Source: Leptodactylus fallax (taxonomy: Eukaryota > Chordata > Amphibia > Anura > Leptodactylidae). From it: DNA of 64,000 nucleotides. This document shows, in pieces, positions 11,647 to 23,513 of this stretch; the stretch's first letter is position 1; each line of letters starts with the position of its first letter. Made by a program: the position numbers and the translations under genes. The DNA lies in NCBI GenBank assembly GCA_947044405.1, contig CAMRHE010000067.1, positions 3,983,501 to 4,047,500 of the forward strand, written 5' to 3'. The notes under the pieces are model-generated. The model saw only the letters and a list, made by a program, of their open reading frames with translations. It was not told the DNA's origin and ran no database searches.

Positions 11647-12645
11647 ATGGGCTCCACAAAACAACTGTCAAATGATCTGAAAACAAAGATTGTTCAACAT
11701 AGTTGTTCAGGGGAAGGATACAAAAGTTGTCTCAGAGATTTAACCTGTCAGTTTCCACTGTGAGGAACATAGTAAGGAAATGGAAGACCACAGGGACAGT
11801 TCTTGTTAAGCCCAGAAGTGGCAGGCCAAGAAAAATATCAGAAAGGCAGAGAAGAAGAATGGTGAGAACAGTCAAGGACAATCCACAGACCACCTCCAAA
11901 GAGCTGCAGCATCATCTTGCTGCAGATGGTGTCACTGTGCATCGGTCAACAATACAGCACACTTTGCACAAGGAGAAGCTGTATGGGAGAGTGATGCGAA
12001 AGAAGCCGTTTCTGAAAGCACGCCACAAACAGAGTCGCCTGAGGTATGCAAAAGCACATTTGGACAAGCCAGCTTCATTTTGGAAGAAGGTCCTGTGGAC
12101 TGATGAAACAAAGATTGAGTTGTTTGGTCATACAAAAAGGCGTTATGCATGGCGTCCAAAAAACACAGCATTCCAAGAAAAACACTTGCTACCCACTGTA
12201 AATTTGGTGGAGGTCCATCATGCTTTGGGGCTGTGTGGCCAATGCCGGAACCTGGAATCTTGTTAAAGTTGAGGGTCGCATGGATTCAACTCAGTATCAG
12301 CAGATTCTTGAGAATAATGTACAAGAATCAGTGACGAATTTGAAGTACGCCAGGGATGGATATTTCAGCAAGACAATGATCCAAAACACAGCTCCAAATC
12401 TACCAGGCATTCATGCAGAGGAACAATTACAATGTTCTGGAATGGCCATCCCAGTCCCCAGACCTGAATATCATTGAACATCTGTGGGATAATTTGAAGC
12501 GGGCTGTCCATGCTTGGCGACCATCAAACTTAACTGAACTGGAATTGTTTTGTAAAGAGGAATGGTCAATAATACCTTCATCCAGGATCCAGGAACTGAT
12601 TAAAAGCACAGGAAGCGACTAGAGGCTGTTATTTTTGCAAAAGGA
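11647..12645 (+). pseudogene. Tc1 transposase, broken (copy 1)
   Basis: A Tc1 transposase of usual length (about 340 codons) can be followed from the ATG at 11647 in at least three frames. The first frame gives a short N-terminal helix-turn-helix segment and stops soon after a frameshift near 11722-11730. The second (11703-12266) covers the paired-like DNA-binding region (FNLSVSTVRNIVRKW), the GRPRK basic motif and WTDETKIELFG with the first catalytic Asp. Frame is lost again near 12200. Later pieces carry the second Asp region and PDLNIIEHLWDNLKR with the catalytic Glu. It cannot encode a working protein. The N-terminal frameshift is also present in the other copy. Confidence 0.9.
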
Positions 12646-12679
12646 GGATCTACTAAATATTAATGTCACTTTTCTGTTG

Positions 12680-12889
12680 AGGTGCCCATACTTTTGCACC
12701 GGTCAAATTTTGGTTTAATGCATATTGCACATTTTCTGTTAGTACAATAAACCTCATTCAATCCTGAAATATTACTGTGTCCATCAGTTATTAGATATAT
12801 CAAATTGAAATGGCTGTTGCAAACACCCAAATATTTAGAACTAAAAATGATTAAGATTATAGGGGTGCCCAAACTTTTTCATATGACTG
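12680..12889. repeat. Right terminal inverted repeat of Tc1 copy 1
   Basis: Reverse complement of 11251-11462 with a few differences. It ends in CATATGACTG followed by the TA target site. Confidence 0.9.
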
Positions 12890-13920
12890 TATGATCCACA
12901 GACAAACAAAGAGTGGAGAGAACCAGGGAGCAGTGAAGATAAGAGGCACATAATATGTGACCTTCTATACATCAGGAAGAGTAAGAGAGGTGAGATAACT
13001 AAATGTTTAATATACAGGACATCACACAAGCAAGAGCACGGTCATGTGACTGAATGTGAAACTGACTTACAGAAACATTTCATCCACAGACAATATAATA
13101 GTAAGTGGAAAATTAGAAATTAAATGGAATATTAGACAAAAGAAGGTAAACAGTACTACATTAAAAATTACCCTCCTTACATTCCTATACCATAGATATT
13201 CTCCAACTAATAGAATCTAATAAATAATTATGTAGCCGTCTAATTCTGGCAATTATAACAGCAGCTAAACTATTTGGACCTAAGCCTCACTGAAAAGTTA
13301 CCATGGGTACGCTACCAAAATGTTTTATACGAATACTATGCCATGATTTGAAAGAAAGTTCAAGCAATAAAAAACTTAGTAACTTTTAAAGGGGTTGTCC
13401 AACCTCATGACTTTAAAAAAAAAAAAAAAAAAAAAGCTTACAGTGGTGTACCATACCATTTCCATGCCGCTGCAATGCTGATACGACCTTGATCTGGTTC
13501 TTTCTGCTTGAGAGTTAGTACGCTGAATTGACATGTAACCACTACAGCTAGCTATTGGCTGCAGCAGTGACCTATGTGGTGAAAAATTTATTGAAAAAAG
13601 CTGGAGCAGAAAAAAAACATTGGTAATGGGGCAGCTCTGGACCTTCAAAACCAAATGTAAGAGATATAGGACATGCTTATCAAAATTTAAATTCCAATTG
13701 GTGGAGTATTCTAAGACTCCCCTCCGTTATTTCTAAAAATATTCCCAAAAGATTCCAAAATGTGCCTTTAACATATATTTGCATAAACCCCATCCTTTTT
13801 ATAGTACTCTTTGCACCAAAATTGGGGCTGTTGGCAAGTATGTTAGGTCGAGATGTATCAAATCTGTATAACAGAAACCTGGTCTTCATGCCCATAACAA
13901 CCAGAGCTTGGCTTCACATC

Positions 13921-14166
13921 TTAAAGGAGTGGTCCAGCAGTTACATAGCAAGTGTGAAGAGATCACCACTGAGGCCTGTGATTAGTCACAGTGGTCACAA
14001 ACAGGATGTCAATGCTGAGATCAGTTGGGGAGCCTGTAAACGCAAAACTAGACAAACCACTGCTGGAAAAGGAGAGCCATGGAAGGTGAGTAATGGTTTT
14101 TTATGTTATTGGGCCCCTTAGCAGCCTTTTTACATCACAAAAAGTTAATGTGGAGTACTGCTTTAA
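13921..14166. mobile_element. Short TTAA-type foldback element
   Basis: Left TTAAAGGAGTGGTCCAGC, right GTGGAGTACTGCTTTAA, both at TTAA. Length 246 bp. Confidence 0.7.
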
Positions 14167-15758
14167 ACAATATTAAGGAGCACGGAGAATTATTATTATT
14201 TTTTTTTTTTAGTAAACTAAGCCCATAATTTACAGATACAGCAAACTCGACACAGTGTTGAGTGTTCCCAAGAACAGCCAGTCTTACAAAGTTGTATGAA
14301 GACCTTGAATGTGCCTGAGGCATTGCTGTGTGCCAAAAATGTGGAAAAAACCCTGATTACAAGCGAGATATTTACTACATGAAATGCATTGAAAGCCTTT
14401 TGGAGATTGCTCCAAAAAATGTGCAGTACAAATGCCTAGTGTATTATGGGTTTTACGAAACTTTTCCATTTTCTATCATGTTTTAAAAAGTGTCTAGGAA
14501 AAAAAACGTGACTAAGAGGAGTCAGAAAATGCACCAGTTTTATTAACAGTGTGACCTTATGTGGAGCTAAATATTGGTGTAAAGTACAACAGCTATGAGA
14601 CGGCATAAGAGAAAGGAAACTGTAATATGTTAGTGAGTTGTGACAAATTCATCATGTTGCATTTGCCATTCTAAGAAATTTGGCACAATAGGCACAAATT
14701 CTATCTCACAAAAGTATGAATTCATGTCAGTACAAATCTCCTCTAAGCCTTTCATTGGAAGGACCAAATTTCAGCGCTCCTAGTATCTACAAGTATACAT
14801 AGATGATATCAAAAGGCAACATTTCAAGCAGCAGTCAACACATTTGTATATTTTGCAAATATTTTTATTCAGTTTTTTTTTTTTTTTTGCTGGTTCTTTT
14901 TTGAAAAAAAAAGTGTGCATGATAATGAAAAAATATAATAATATAATCAGTGGTAATTCTATGGCATTAAAAACATTTGAATTAGACATTTATTTATAAA
15001 GCTTGCATTCTGTATATTATAATAATATGAAATTTATTTCCTGATAATAATTAAATTCATTGCCAAGCGTTTCCTAGCTCCTCTTTTGATATTGTTTTTT
15101 GTTTTTTTTTTATCTTTTTTTTTTTTAAGCACAATAAATTACTTGATAATTGCTAATTGCAACTCTCTTCAGAATTTCGTGGGGCGTTCATATTTAACTG
15201 AGAAATAGCAATTTCTACTTCATTGAATAATACATTCCCAGTGGTGCTAAAACTGAACCAGTGTGTCTTCTAGGAGATATGCCAATCTCCTCTAAGCCAT
15301 AACTATTTATCCTTTCTGGTAATTATGGGAACAAACATAAGACTCTGCAGAACTCCCTTGAGTGACAGGCATCTTTCAGCTGATAAAGCGAGTTTTGTTA
15401 GTCTTAATTAAATGAGAATCTCAATAAAGAATTTAGCTTATTATGTATTTTTTATTATTATTTTTTTTTACACATAACAGCTCTTTTTTACTGTTTTTAT
15501 TATTTCATTAAAGATTTTAGTTCTACTTAAAATGAGGTTTCATATTCGAAGGAGCTCAATATTACACTTTTATAATATTTTTCCAATAAACATTATTGTA
15601 TTATAGCTAAAATCAATGACGCATTTTCAATCATATGCTACCCAGGGTATAAAAAATCACATATAATGGATAGTCAATACTGTATAAAGCTCTGCAGTCA
15701 CAATAAAATATAAAATGTTGCTTTATAAGAAATGCTAATTTTGTAAATTTTCAGAAAG

Positions 15759-15780
15759 TAATAATAATAATAATAATAAA
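15759..15780. repeat. (AAT)n microsatellite
   Basis: Seven AAT units in an A-rich region. Confidence 0.85.
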
Positions 15781-16596
15781 TAAGTAAAAAAGTTAAAAAA
15801 ATACTGAAATAAGAGAAATCAAAGAGATTAATTTTATTTTGATCATTCAATATGCACAGGATAAGGGATAAGAGTCAGATTGCTGGGGGACAAACCACTG
15901 GGACCCCCAAGAAATAGGCTACTCAGGGAACTGCTGTTGGCCCTGCTGCAGTTCCCTAAACAATAGTGCTATGGTGCAGGGAAAGACAGTAAAGGGACTG
16001 GTACACCTCACAAGCACTGTAATCCATACATTCTCAGGATCAAGGTCCCAGAGGCCAAACCCTAATAATCATAACGTGATGGCATATTCTAGCTATATGT
16101 TATCACTTTAGGGGCTATCCATTTGTGCAATACAGGACATCATCAATGAAGACCATGACAGCTCTTCTGGCATATCTGTTTGGTAACTACCTGTATTCCC
16201 CACAGGATAAGTCGTCTGTATCAGACTGGTCAGGGGTTCAACACTGATGAGCTGTTTAGGCTGCTGGAAGCCTTTTAACAAAGTATAGGGCCTATAGCAG
16301 CTTTGCTCCTATGAAAGTGTATGTGAGCAGAGCACTACCGCTACAGTGTATGGGTGTTCAGAGCTTGAATAGGAACAGAGCTGCATCCAGCCATATTCCT
16401 TGTATATGACTTCTGGGAGACAACGTAACTGAGAGGTGCGGGATCTGAGTGTCGGACCCTGACTGATCTATTCTGTGGCTTTGTCATCAGAACCCATTTT
16501 GCCTTGGTCTCGTGCAAACCTATTTAAATCAATTTGCACCTATACTCTGTAAATGGAATTTGTACAGTATTTTTGAAATCTTAAAGTTAAATAATG

Positions 16597-17072
16597 TTAA
16601 AGGGGTAAATTTGTAGATAAATTAAAAGTTAAACATTTTTGCAACTATAAGTAATGAAACATTTTGCACAGTTTTAAAGATTTTTATAAATATCTTGTGG
16701 TCACAAGTTGTTGTCTTGATCAGTTGCCAGTGGATACGACCATGAATGCAAAACCTTTCTAAGGTCAGAAAATCAGCTATGATTTCCTTGTTGTGGCCGA
16801 GATATCTTCTGATACATGTAGAGTCCCTGCCTGATAACCCAGCTACAATAAGAAAATCATGGCTGGGTTCCTGACAAGTCCCAGACCATAGAAAGTTTCT
16901 GCATTCATGGTCGTATCCATTTGCAACCGATCAAGACAACAAACTGTCAGCACTTAGATAGAGAACATTTTTAAAACTACAGAATTTTTAACTACTTATA
17001 TTTGCAAAAATGTTTAACTTTAAATTATCTACAAATTTAGATATGATTATGTTCATGGGAAAATCCCTTTAA
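16597..17072. mobile_element. TTAA-type foldback element with long arms (copy 1)
   Basis: Left border TTAAAGGGG, right border CCCTTTAA. The arms pair over most of the length: GTAGATAAATTAAAAGTTAA with TTTAAATTATCTAC and GTTGTCTTGATCAGTTGCCA with CAACCGATCAAGACAAC. The left arm lacks the CATGAACATAA segment of the right arm. The same family is at 36649-37127. Confidence 0.85.
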
Positions 17073-17267
17073 GTTATACAGCATCTAACCATCTGAGCAT
17101 TTACTACCTGACCGCAGCAGCCTCAGGAGGTAGTTTGTTCTTCATCTCATCCATTGGGCTTCTCTACTACATGAAGTGAGATAGTTATTAGTAAGCTTTG
17201 CAGGACATTTAGTATTTGCTTTCCAAGTTTTTTGATTTTTTTTAAAATTTCTATTTCTATTTTTTAG

Positions 17268-17366
17268 GTCTCATTGAACTGGAGAACAACTACAAAGTGA
17301 AAGCTGCAGTAGAGAACAGACAGATGCCTTACTCTGAGTTTGAATACATTCTAGTGGATGACTACA
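17268..17366 (+). CDS. DPP6: DPP6 coding exon C (end of propeller, linker)
   Basis: The exon starts after TTTTTTAG and ends before GTGAGT; it is 99 bases long. It encodes a helical stretch with LIELENNYKVKAAVENRQMP and ends in ILVDDY. In DPP6 the matching segment leads to the IDDY motif just before the hydrolase-like domain. Intron 2 upstream is the largest in the window, about 13.1 kb. Confidence 0.93.
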
Positions 17367-17663
17367 GTGAGTGGAAACATTTTTTATTAATATTTCCTAT
17401 TTTTATAGTGTCTACATTTTTCTCATTGTTTTACCACAAAGGATCCCCCATAACCTTATATTGTACAAACAAAAATTAGCAAGGATAGAGGACATTCATG
17501 AAAGGCTACAGAAGGTAATTTTTATACTGCACATGACCATTTTTAAGCATTATTATATAATTTCTGGCACTTTTATGATACACAGTAGGATAGTAGAATT
17601 TTTTTTAATGAGAATGGTCAGACCTTCAGGCAATTAATTCTGGAAAGGTTTTATTCAGTGACA

Positions 17664-18004
17664 TTAAAGGGAATCTGTTTTCAGATTTTGGGCTATGAAA
17701 CTGCTGCCATGGTGCTGCAGGACTTTAAAGACTATTCCAAACAAGTCCTTGTTTTTATCCTTTTTTTGTCTGTTTTACAGAATAAAGACTTTAATACTGG
17801 CAAGCATGTATGCTAATAGCATACCTGGAGTCATCTGGCAGTGTAGCAGGCTAGTCAGGTCACAGAATCAGTACCGTAGAAGCTCCTCTATTCCTGCTTA
17901 ATTCACATCCCCCTTGCCTCTGATATCAGCACTAGCAGCTGAAATGTCCCACAACACCATGGTGGCAGTTTCATGGCTTAAAGGCTGATACATGTTCTCT
18001 TTAA
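17664..18004. mobile_element. TTAA-type foldback element
   Basis: Left TTAAAGGGAATCTGTTTTCA; right ATACATGTTCTCTTTAA. Arms: CATGAAACTGCC complement and CCATGGTG pairs near 17700 and 17955. Length 341 bp, near the exon C donor. Confidence 0.8.
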
Positions 18005-18389
18005 TGAAGTTTGGTGGAGACTTTTAATTAAAAGGTAGTCGTAAGCCAGCCTCACCTTACCACAACATAGATTGTAAGTAGTCTAATTTTATGACCAAGT
18101 CCAAAAATGAATTTATTAGATCACCAATGATTTGGAAGTATTGGCAATACTTACAGTAGAAGGGCATCTGAGGATAGGCAGATGTGTCACAGATATTAGG
18201 TGGTGAGAAATATATCCTTGTAGAGAGAACAGTTTTTTTCAGTTTTTTTTAACTCTATATAAGTTTTGAAAATATATTTACTTATTTTGAATTATCTGTT
18301 GTCTTTGACTCCATTTACACCGAAAAATATCAACTGCTTTCCTTTTATCTGAGCTTCCAAAATAGTACAGCATGAAATGCAAAATATAT

Positions 18390-19465
18390 GATATAAGGAG
18401 AGAAGCTGAGCTCTGTCTTATATAGGGTTATATGATAGAGGGAGTGAAGCTGAGCTCTGTGATATATAGGGTTATATGATAGAGGAGAGAAGCTGAGCTC
18501 TGTAATATATGGGGTTATATGATAGAGGAGAGAAGCTGAGCTCTGTGATATATAGGGTTATATGATAGAGGGAGAGAAGCTGAGCTCTGTGATATATAGG
18601 ATTATATGATAGAGGGAGAGAAGCTGAACTCTGAGATATATAGGGTTATATGATAGAGGGAGTGAAGCTGAGCTCTGTGATATATAGGCTTATATGATAG
18701 AGGGAGTGAAGCTGAGCTTTGTGATATGTAGGCTTTATATAATAGAGGGAGAGAAGCTGAGCTCTGTGATATATATGGTTATATAATAGAGGGAGTGAAG
18801 CTGAACTTTGTGATATGTAGGGTTTATATAATAGAGGGAGAGAAGCTGAGCTCTGTGATATATAGTTTTATATGATATAGGAGAGAAGCTGAGCTCTGTG
18901 ATATATAGAGTTATAGTATAGAGGAGAGAAGCTGATCTTTGTGCTATACAGATTTATATGATAGACGGAGAGAAGCTGAGCTCTGTGATATATAGATTTA
19001 TAGGATAAAGGGAGAGAAGCTGAGCTCTGTGATATTTAGGTTTATATGATAGAAGGAGAAAAGCTGAGCTCTGTAATATATAGGTTTATATGATAGAGGG
19101 AGTGAAGCTGAACTTTGTGATATGTAGGGTTTATATAATAGAGGGAGAGAAGCTGAGTTCTGTGATATATAGTTTTATATGATATAGGAGAGAAGCTGAG
19201 CTCTGTGATATATAGGGGTATATGATAGAGGGAGAGAAGCTGAGCTCTGTGATATATAGGGTTATAGCATAGAGGAGAGAAGCTGAGCTTTGTGCTATAC
19301 AGATTTATATGATAGACGGAGAAGCTGAGCTCTGTGATATATAGATTTATAGGATAAAGGGAGTGAAGCTGAGCTCTGTGATATTTAGGTTTATATGATA
19401 GAAGGAGAAAAGCTGAGCTCTGTGATATTTAGGTTTATATGATAGAGGAGAGAGGCTGAGCTATG
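18390..19465. repeat. Minisatellite, about 25 units of 42-45 bp
   Basis: Each unit contains AGAGAAGCTGAGCTCTG followed by TGATATATAGG and TTATATGATAGAG. Unit spacing is 43-44 bp. Units vary by base changes (GAACTTTG, AGTTCTG) and by small indels such as AGAGGGAG to AGAGGAG. A run of about seven units starting at 18797 recurs from 19103, with one extra unit in the second run. No coding role is visible; the array lies in the intron before exon D. Confidence 0.93.
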
Positions 19466-20173
19466 TAAATAATGACAAGACTCTTAGGAAAGGTGGGAGA
19501 GTTACCCTGATTACCCTGCCCACACACAGTGACTGACCTCATTTACTATACACACTGATACAGGGAGAGCTGTCAATCACAGTGAGTGGGCGGAGTAATC
19601 AGGACTCTCACTGTCTCTCCTAGGAGTCCTGTCAGGATTTATTCTGCTTGTTACAAAGTTCAGCTTCAGCTTCATTCTGTAGATATTCACTTTAACACAA
19701 AGGTAGTTGTTGACTGTTTCTTTTAAGTAAAACTGAAAATTGAAAGAGGATAGTGCAGAATGGTAATAAAGCTATTTTCTTTAGAGCTTATTTCAGCTGC
19801 TTCCGTCTTTTTAAACATCCCCTGCTCAGTAAAACAACAGATTTTAGTCACTATAAATGTAACTGCTCAAGGGCATTGCCTCTAATTTAAGGAACATTGT
19901 CTCTGATGTTAACAGACATAAGGACAAATTTGCTATCAGTATGGTGTTAATAGTCAACTTGATACATGACGTCTGTATTGTTAATCTTAACGAACAAGAT
20001 AGAACAATAGATCAAACGACAATTCAATTTACCAATGCTTGACTGGGCTGATGTCACCTAATGATGCTGTGCTTAATTTGACCTTAAATAACCCGGAGCA
20101 ATCTCAATAGCAGCTGTTTTGCAGTGAACATTCACAATAAGCCTTAAAATGCTCGATTATTTTCTTTCATCAG

Positions 20174-20243
20174 AACTTCCAATGCAGATTATCAAGCCGG
20201 CAACCTTCATAAATACAGCTCATTACCCTCTTTTGCTTGTTGT
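20174..20243 (+). CDS. DPP6: DPP6 coding exon D (start of hydrolase-like domain)
   Basis: The acceptor is TTTCATCAG and the donor GTAAGT. The exon encodes LPMQIIKPATFINTAHYPL followed by LLVV. This is the segment that best separates DPP6 from DPP10. The codon shared with exon C reads Lys. It is the first strand region of the alpha/beta-hydrolase fold. Confidence 0.94.
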
Positions 20244-20904
20244 GTAAGTATAACCTCAAATTCTTTCAAATATGTGGAATAATTGACTATTTTTTGTAGA
20301 AATTAGCAAATTTTCTTGCCCAGATTGAGATTCACCGCATTTGTAGACCATCATTCATTAAGATTCATTGGCAACTATTAGATTTGAGATTTGCTTTTGG
20401 TGACTATAAAGCCATTTTCCCAGAATTAACAATTATTACCTATCTGAAGGATAGATGATAAGTACAGTATCTCATCACTGGGGTTTACTTGTTTGAATGC
20501 AACCTATAAGAATGGGGGTATTAAATGTAGTCATGCATGCCACTCCATTCACAATCTATAGGACTAATGAAATAGCTGAGCACTGTATATATATTTTCCT
20601 TACATCCATAGATCTTGAATGGAATGGCAGCATGCTATACCAGGGCTCCATTTAAATGGGGGACATGGAACCTGTGTTCTTGTGATTTTTGTTGAAGAAA
20701 CACTGCAGTCTCTTCAAATGACTGTTCAGTGGTGATCCCCCTTTAGCTGGAGACCAACTGAGGGGGCTGGGCTTAGTCAGTAGTATAGATCTTAATGATC
20801 AGTTTGTCCTACTGCAGACAGGATACAGCAGGGAGGCTCCTGCTGCAGGCAATTGTCTTACAGGAGAAAGTAGGAAATGATGGTAGGAAGTGATGGGATT
20901 TTCT

Positions 20905-21349
20905 TTAAAGAGGTTGTCCAAGAAATACAGTTTCCACAAGGAGGCCGTGGAAGGTGAAAAAAAAAAAAAAACATACTCACCTGTCCCCAGCTCTCCGGTG
21001 TCCCCACGCATCTTTCCGGTCCAGTGGCACCATGGGGCCACTTGTTTCGGCAGAAGTCCTTGCCACACGTGACTGCAGAGGCCAATCAGCGGCCTCAATG
21101 ACCTAAGGAAAGGAAAGAAAAGGAATCGGGACATCACATACGCCACATACATTATTTCCTTAGGCAGCTGAGGATGCTTATTGACTTGAGCGGTCATGTG
21201 CGGTGAGGGCTTCCGCTGGAACAAACCAGGAGCAGCAGGACCATGGTGGGAGACAATAGAGCACCAGAGACAACCGAGTATGGGTATTTTTTTTTTTTTT
21301 TCACCTTTCCCGGCCTTCTTGCCGAGTATATCCTGGACAACCCCTTTAA
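20905..21349. mobile_element. TTAA-type (T2/Kolobok-like) foldback element
   Basis: Left TTAAAGAGGTTGTCC and right GGACAACCCCTTTAA, with TTAA at both borders. The inner arms include AAGGAGGCCG/CGGCCTTCTTG and CACACGTGACTGCAGAGGCC. Length 445 bp, no gene. Confidence 0.85.
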
Positions 21350-22602
21350 TGCAATTTCTGTGTTTAGTATTCCTTTGATACCATATCATATTTCATCTTT
21401 TACCTAGTGATCTTTCATAAGCAGATATTTTATAGAGAACAAAACACATTTGACCTACATGACCATCCAAAGGCAGAAGATTAAAAAAAATCGCTCCAGG
21501 GTATATTACTAATGATTTAGACTTATTAAAAGTCAAGCAGAGGTGACAAAAGAACCGCACTATGTATAAGCTGCCATCTTCACATAAGACATAGCGATAC
21601 AGTGAAATCTTGCCTGTCTAACTTTGTATTTATGAGAGTAACCCTGAGGTCTAAATTATATTTAGGGATTTACGTCAAGCATAAATAAAAGAAAAGGATG
21701 AGAGCTCCCATTGAGCATGCAGTTCTGGTTGATGGAATTTCTCTGTCATACAAAGGATTTCTCCAGGAATTTGGCATTTTATGTTATTCTTCATTTTAAA
21801 TTGTACTGCATTTTGACATTACCTGGATTCAGTGTGGAGTTGAATTCGCTCATGATAAGTGGAATTTCATCTCTACTTTGACTCTCCATCAGATTTTGCA
21901 CATTCAATGTTTCTGGACATAATCATAACTTATGAATAAGGAAAAATAGACATTTAAGATGGGATTGCTTGGTGACAACTTATATAAATCAATACATTAG
22001 GTGTCAGATTGGAAATAGTAATTATGTGACCCAGGTTCCTTTTCATTCATTGTGCATATAGGTTAATTTCCTAGAAGAACATAATTTTTTTAAAATTCTG
22101 AATGGAAATGTTATCTGTCAAATGCACAATACTTAACTTTCAGGCTTTAAATTTGAGTGGTAACCAGAAAGCCAATATTTTTTAGTATTAGTAATAGTGC
22201 CCAAGGTGGCCACAATGTGTCTAGAGGACCATGTGTAGCTGTTAGGGCCTTTATTTTGACTCTACAATCCATACTAAACAAGAGTCCTGGATTTAATCAG
22301 ACAGACCTGGATTTCAAGCCCCATTCCAGAATTCCATATATTTGCGCATATATATGGGATCAGTAATCATTTCTACTCTATGGGATTAATCAGTGGGACT
22401 GAGTCAGGAAGAGATTATTACACTTTCCTGGTTGCAGATTGGCTGCCCAGATGTAATCTGCTGTTATCACAGAGCAGTGCCATGTGCCTGGTGGATTTGT
22501 ATGACCATTTCTATACCAGATACTACTACTACTTCCCAAATATTAAGTCCAGCGTTAGCCAATGAGATACACTTCAGTGTTGTAATAGCTTAGCTTGGTT
22601 GT

Positions 22603-22830
22603 ATTTTAAAGGCGTTATCCAACTTTGCAACACTGATGAGCTACCCTTAAGATAGGCCAACAATATAACATCTGCAGAGGTCTGAAAGCCGGGACTCCCG
22701 CACATCAGCTGTTCCAAGGTAGCATAGCTGGCGGTAATGTTTACATACTGCCACACTGCTTTCTCACCATGCAAAGTTTGAGGTCTATGGGATAGCATTG
22801 CAGTACCTAAAGCTGACACTACACTTTGTA
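22603..22830. repeat. GATAGGCCAACAATAT-type interspersed repeat, copy 1
   Basis: Starts TTTAAAGGCGTTATCCAAC and contains CCCTTAAGATAGGCCAACAA followed by TCTGAAAGCCGGGACTCCCG. Same kind of sequence as the one starting near 23093. Confidence 0.6.
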
Positions 22831-23092
22831 CAGCGATTGAACAGGGTAAACTAGTTAGATTTATTTCTCCCAAATAACCATGTTAATAACCACCATCTGT
22901 TTCCTATCCGTGAGCCAGTTGTTAACCCAGTTACACATATGTTCTCCTAGTCTCATTATTCTCATTTTATGTAGTTACCTTCTATGTGCTACAATATGAA
23001 AAGCCTTTGAAAAGTCCAGATACACAATATCCACTGCCTTCCATTGGTCCACACTGGAACTCAATATCTCAAAGAGGTTTGTAAGATGGTGT

Positions 23093-23513
23093 AGTGGGGT
23101 TATCCACTATCTAATACTGATAGCCTATCCTTAGGATAGACCAACAATATTAGATCTGAGGGGGTCCGACAACTCCAGAACAGCGTGGTTCCCACTAATG
23201 TTTACATACCCAGGGGCACACTGCTCACTCACTGTATAAGTGTAGTGATGGATTTAGGTACTGCACTGCTGTCTCATAGACTTCAAAGTGGACCCCCTCC
23301 TAGAAATCAGGAGTCCCAAATTCCTAAGTGGTGCCTCATTCACCATGGGTCTTTTGGGACCACAATCTCTGGAAGCCCATTAGCAGTGAATGGAGCACTG
23401 GCCAGCCAGTCAAACAAGCACACTGGTGCTTCATTCACATAGAGACTGCAGGAGGATTTTCTGACAACTTGGGGACTTTCAGACATTTGTCTGTAATGAC
23501 AAAACCCCTTTAA
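23093..23513. repeat. GATAGGCCAACAATAT-type interspersed repeat, copy 2
   Basis: GTGGGGTTATCCACTATC and CCTTAGGATAGACCAACAAT, then GGGGGTCCGACAACTCC; the right end reads GACAAAACCCCTTTAA with TTAA at 23510-23513. Limits approximate. Confidence 0.6.

Larger units (their letters stand above)
11251..12889 (+). mobile_element. Tc1-type DNA transposon, copy 1
   Basis: The element is 1639 bp long and flanked by TA on both sides (11249-11250 and 12890-12891). Terminal inverted repeats of about 210 bp run from 11251 to about 11462 and from about 12680 to 12889; the outer ends read CAGCATATGAAAAAG and, on the other strand, CAGTCATATGAAAAAG. The left end lacks one T. Between them lies a degraded transposase in forward orientation. 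Size, TA duplication and DDE motifs place it in the Tc1/mariner superfamily. A second copy of the same family lies at 60755-62390 in the opposite orientation. Confidence 0.93.
4167..17267 (+). other. DPP6 intron between exons B and C (about 13.1 kb)
   Basis: Largest intron in the window. It carries a Tc1 transposon (11251-12889), several TTAA-type foldbacks (5602-6060, 10017-10445, 13921-14166, 16597-17072), another foldback at 7121-7425 and a repeat with a conserved tail (5206-5425). Stretches such as 8.6-9.9 kb and 14.2-16.5 kb are AT-rich with no clear feature except an AAT run near 15760. Confidence 0.8.
17367..20173 (+). other. DPP6 intron between exons C and D
   Basis: It contains a TTAA foldback (17664-18004) and the 43-44 bp minisatellite (18390-19465). 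The remainder is unique-looking AT-rich sequence. Confidence 0.8.

Noticed and set aside
18390..19465. CRISPR-like array
   Set aside because: Units are contiguous with no unique spacers of constant length; it is a minisatellite in a vertebrate intron.
20799..21389. 196-residue open frame on the - strand
   Set aside because: Lies within the palindromic TTAA element 20905-21349; its Phe/Lys runs come from the T/A tracts of the arms.
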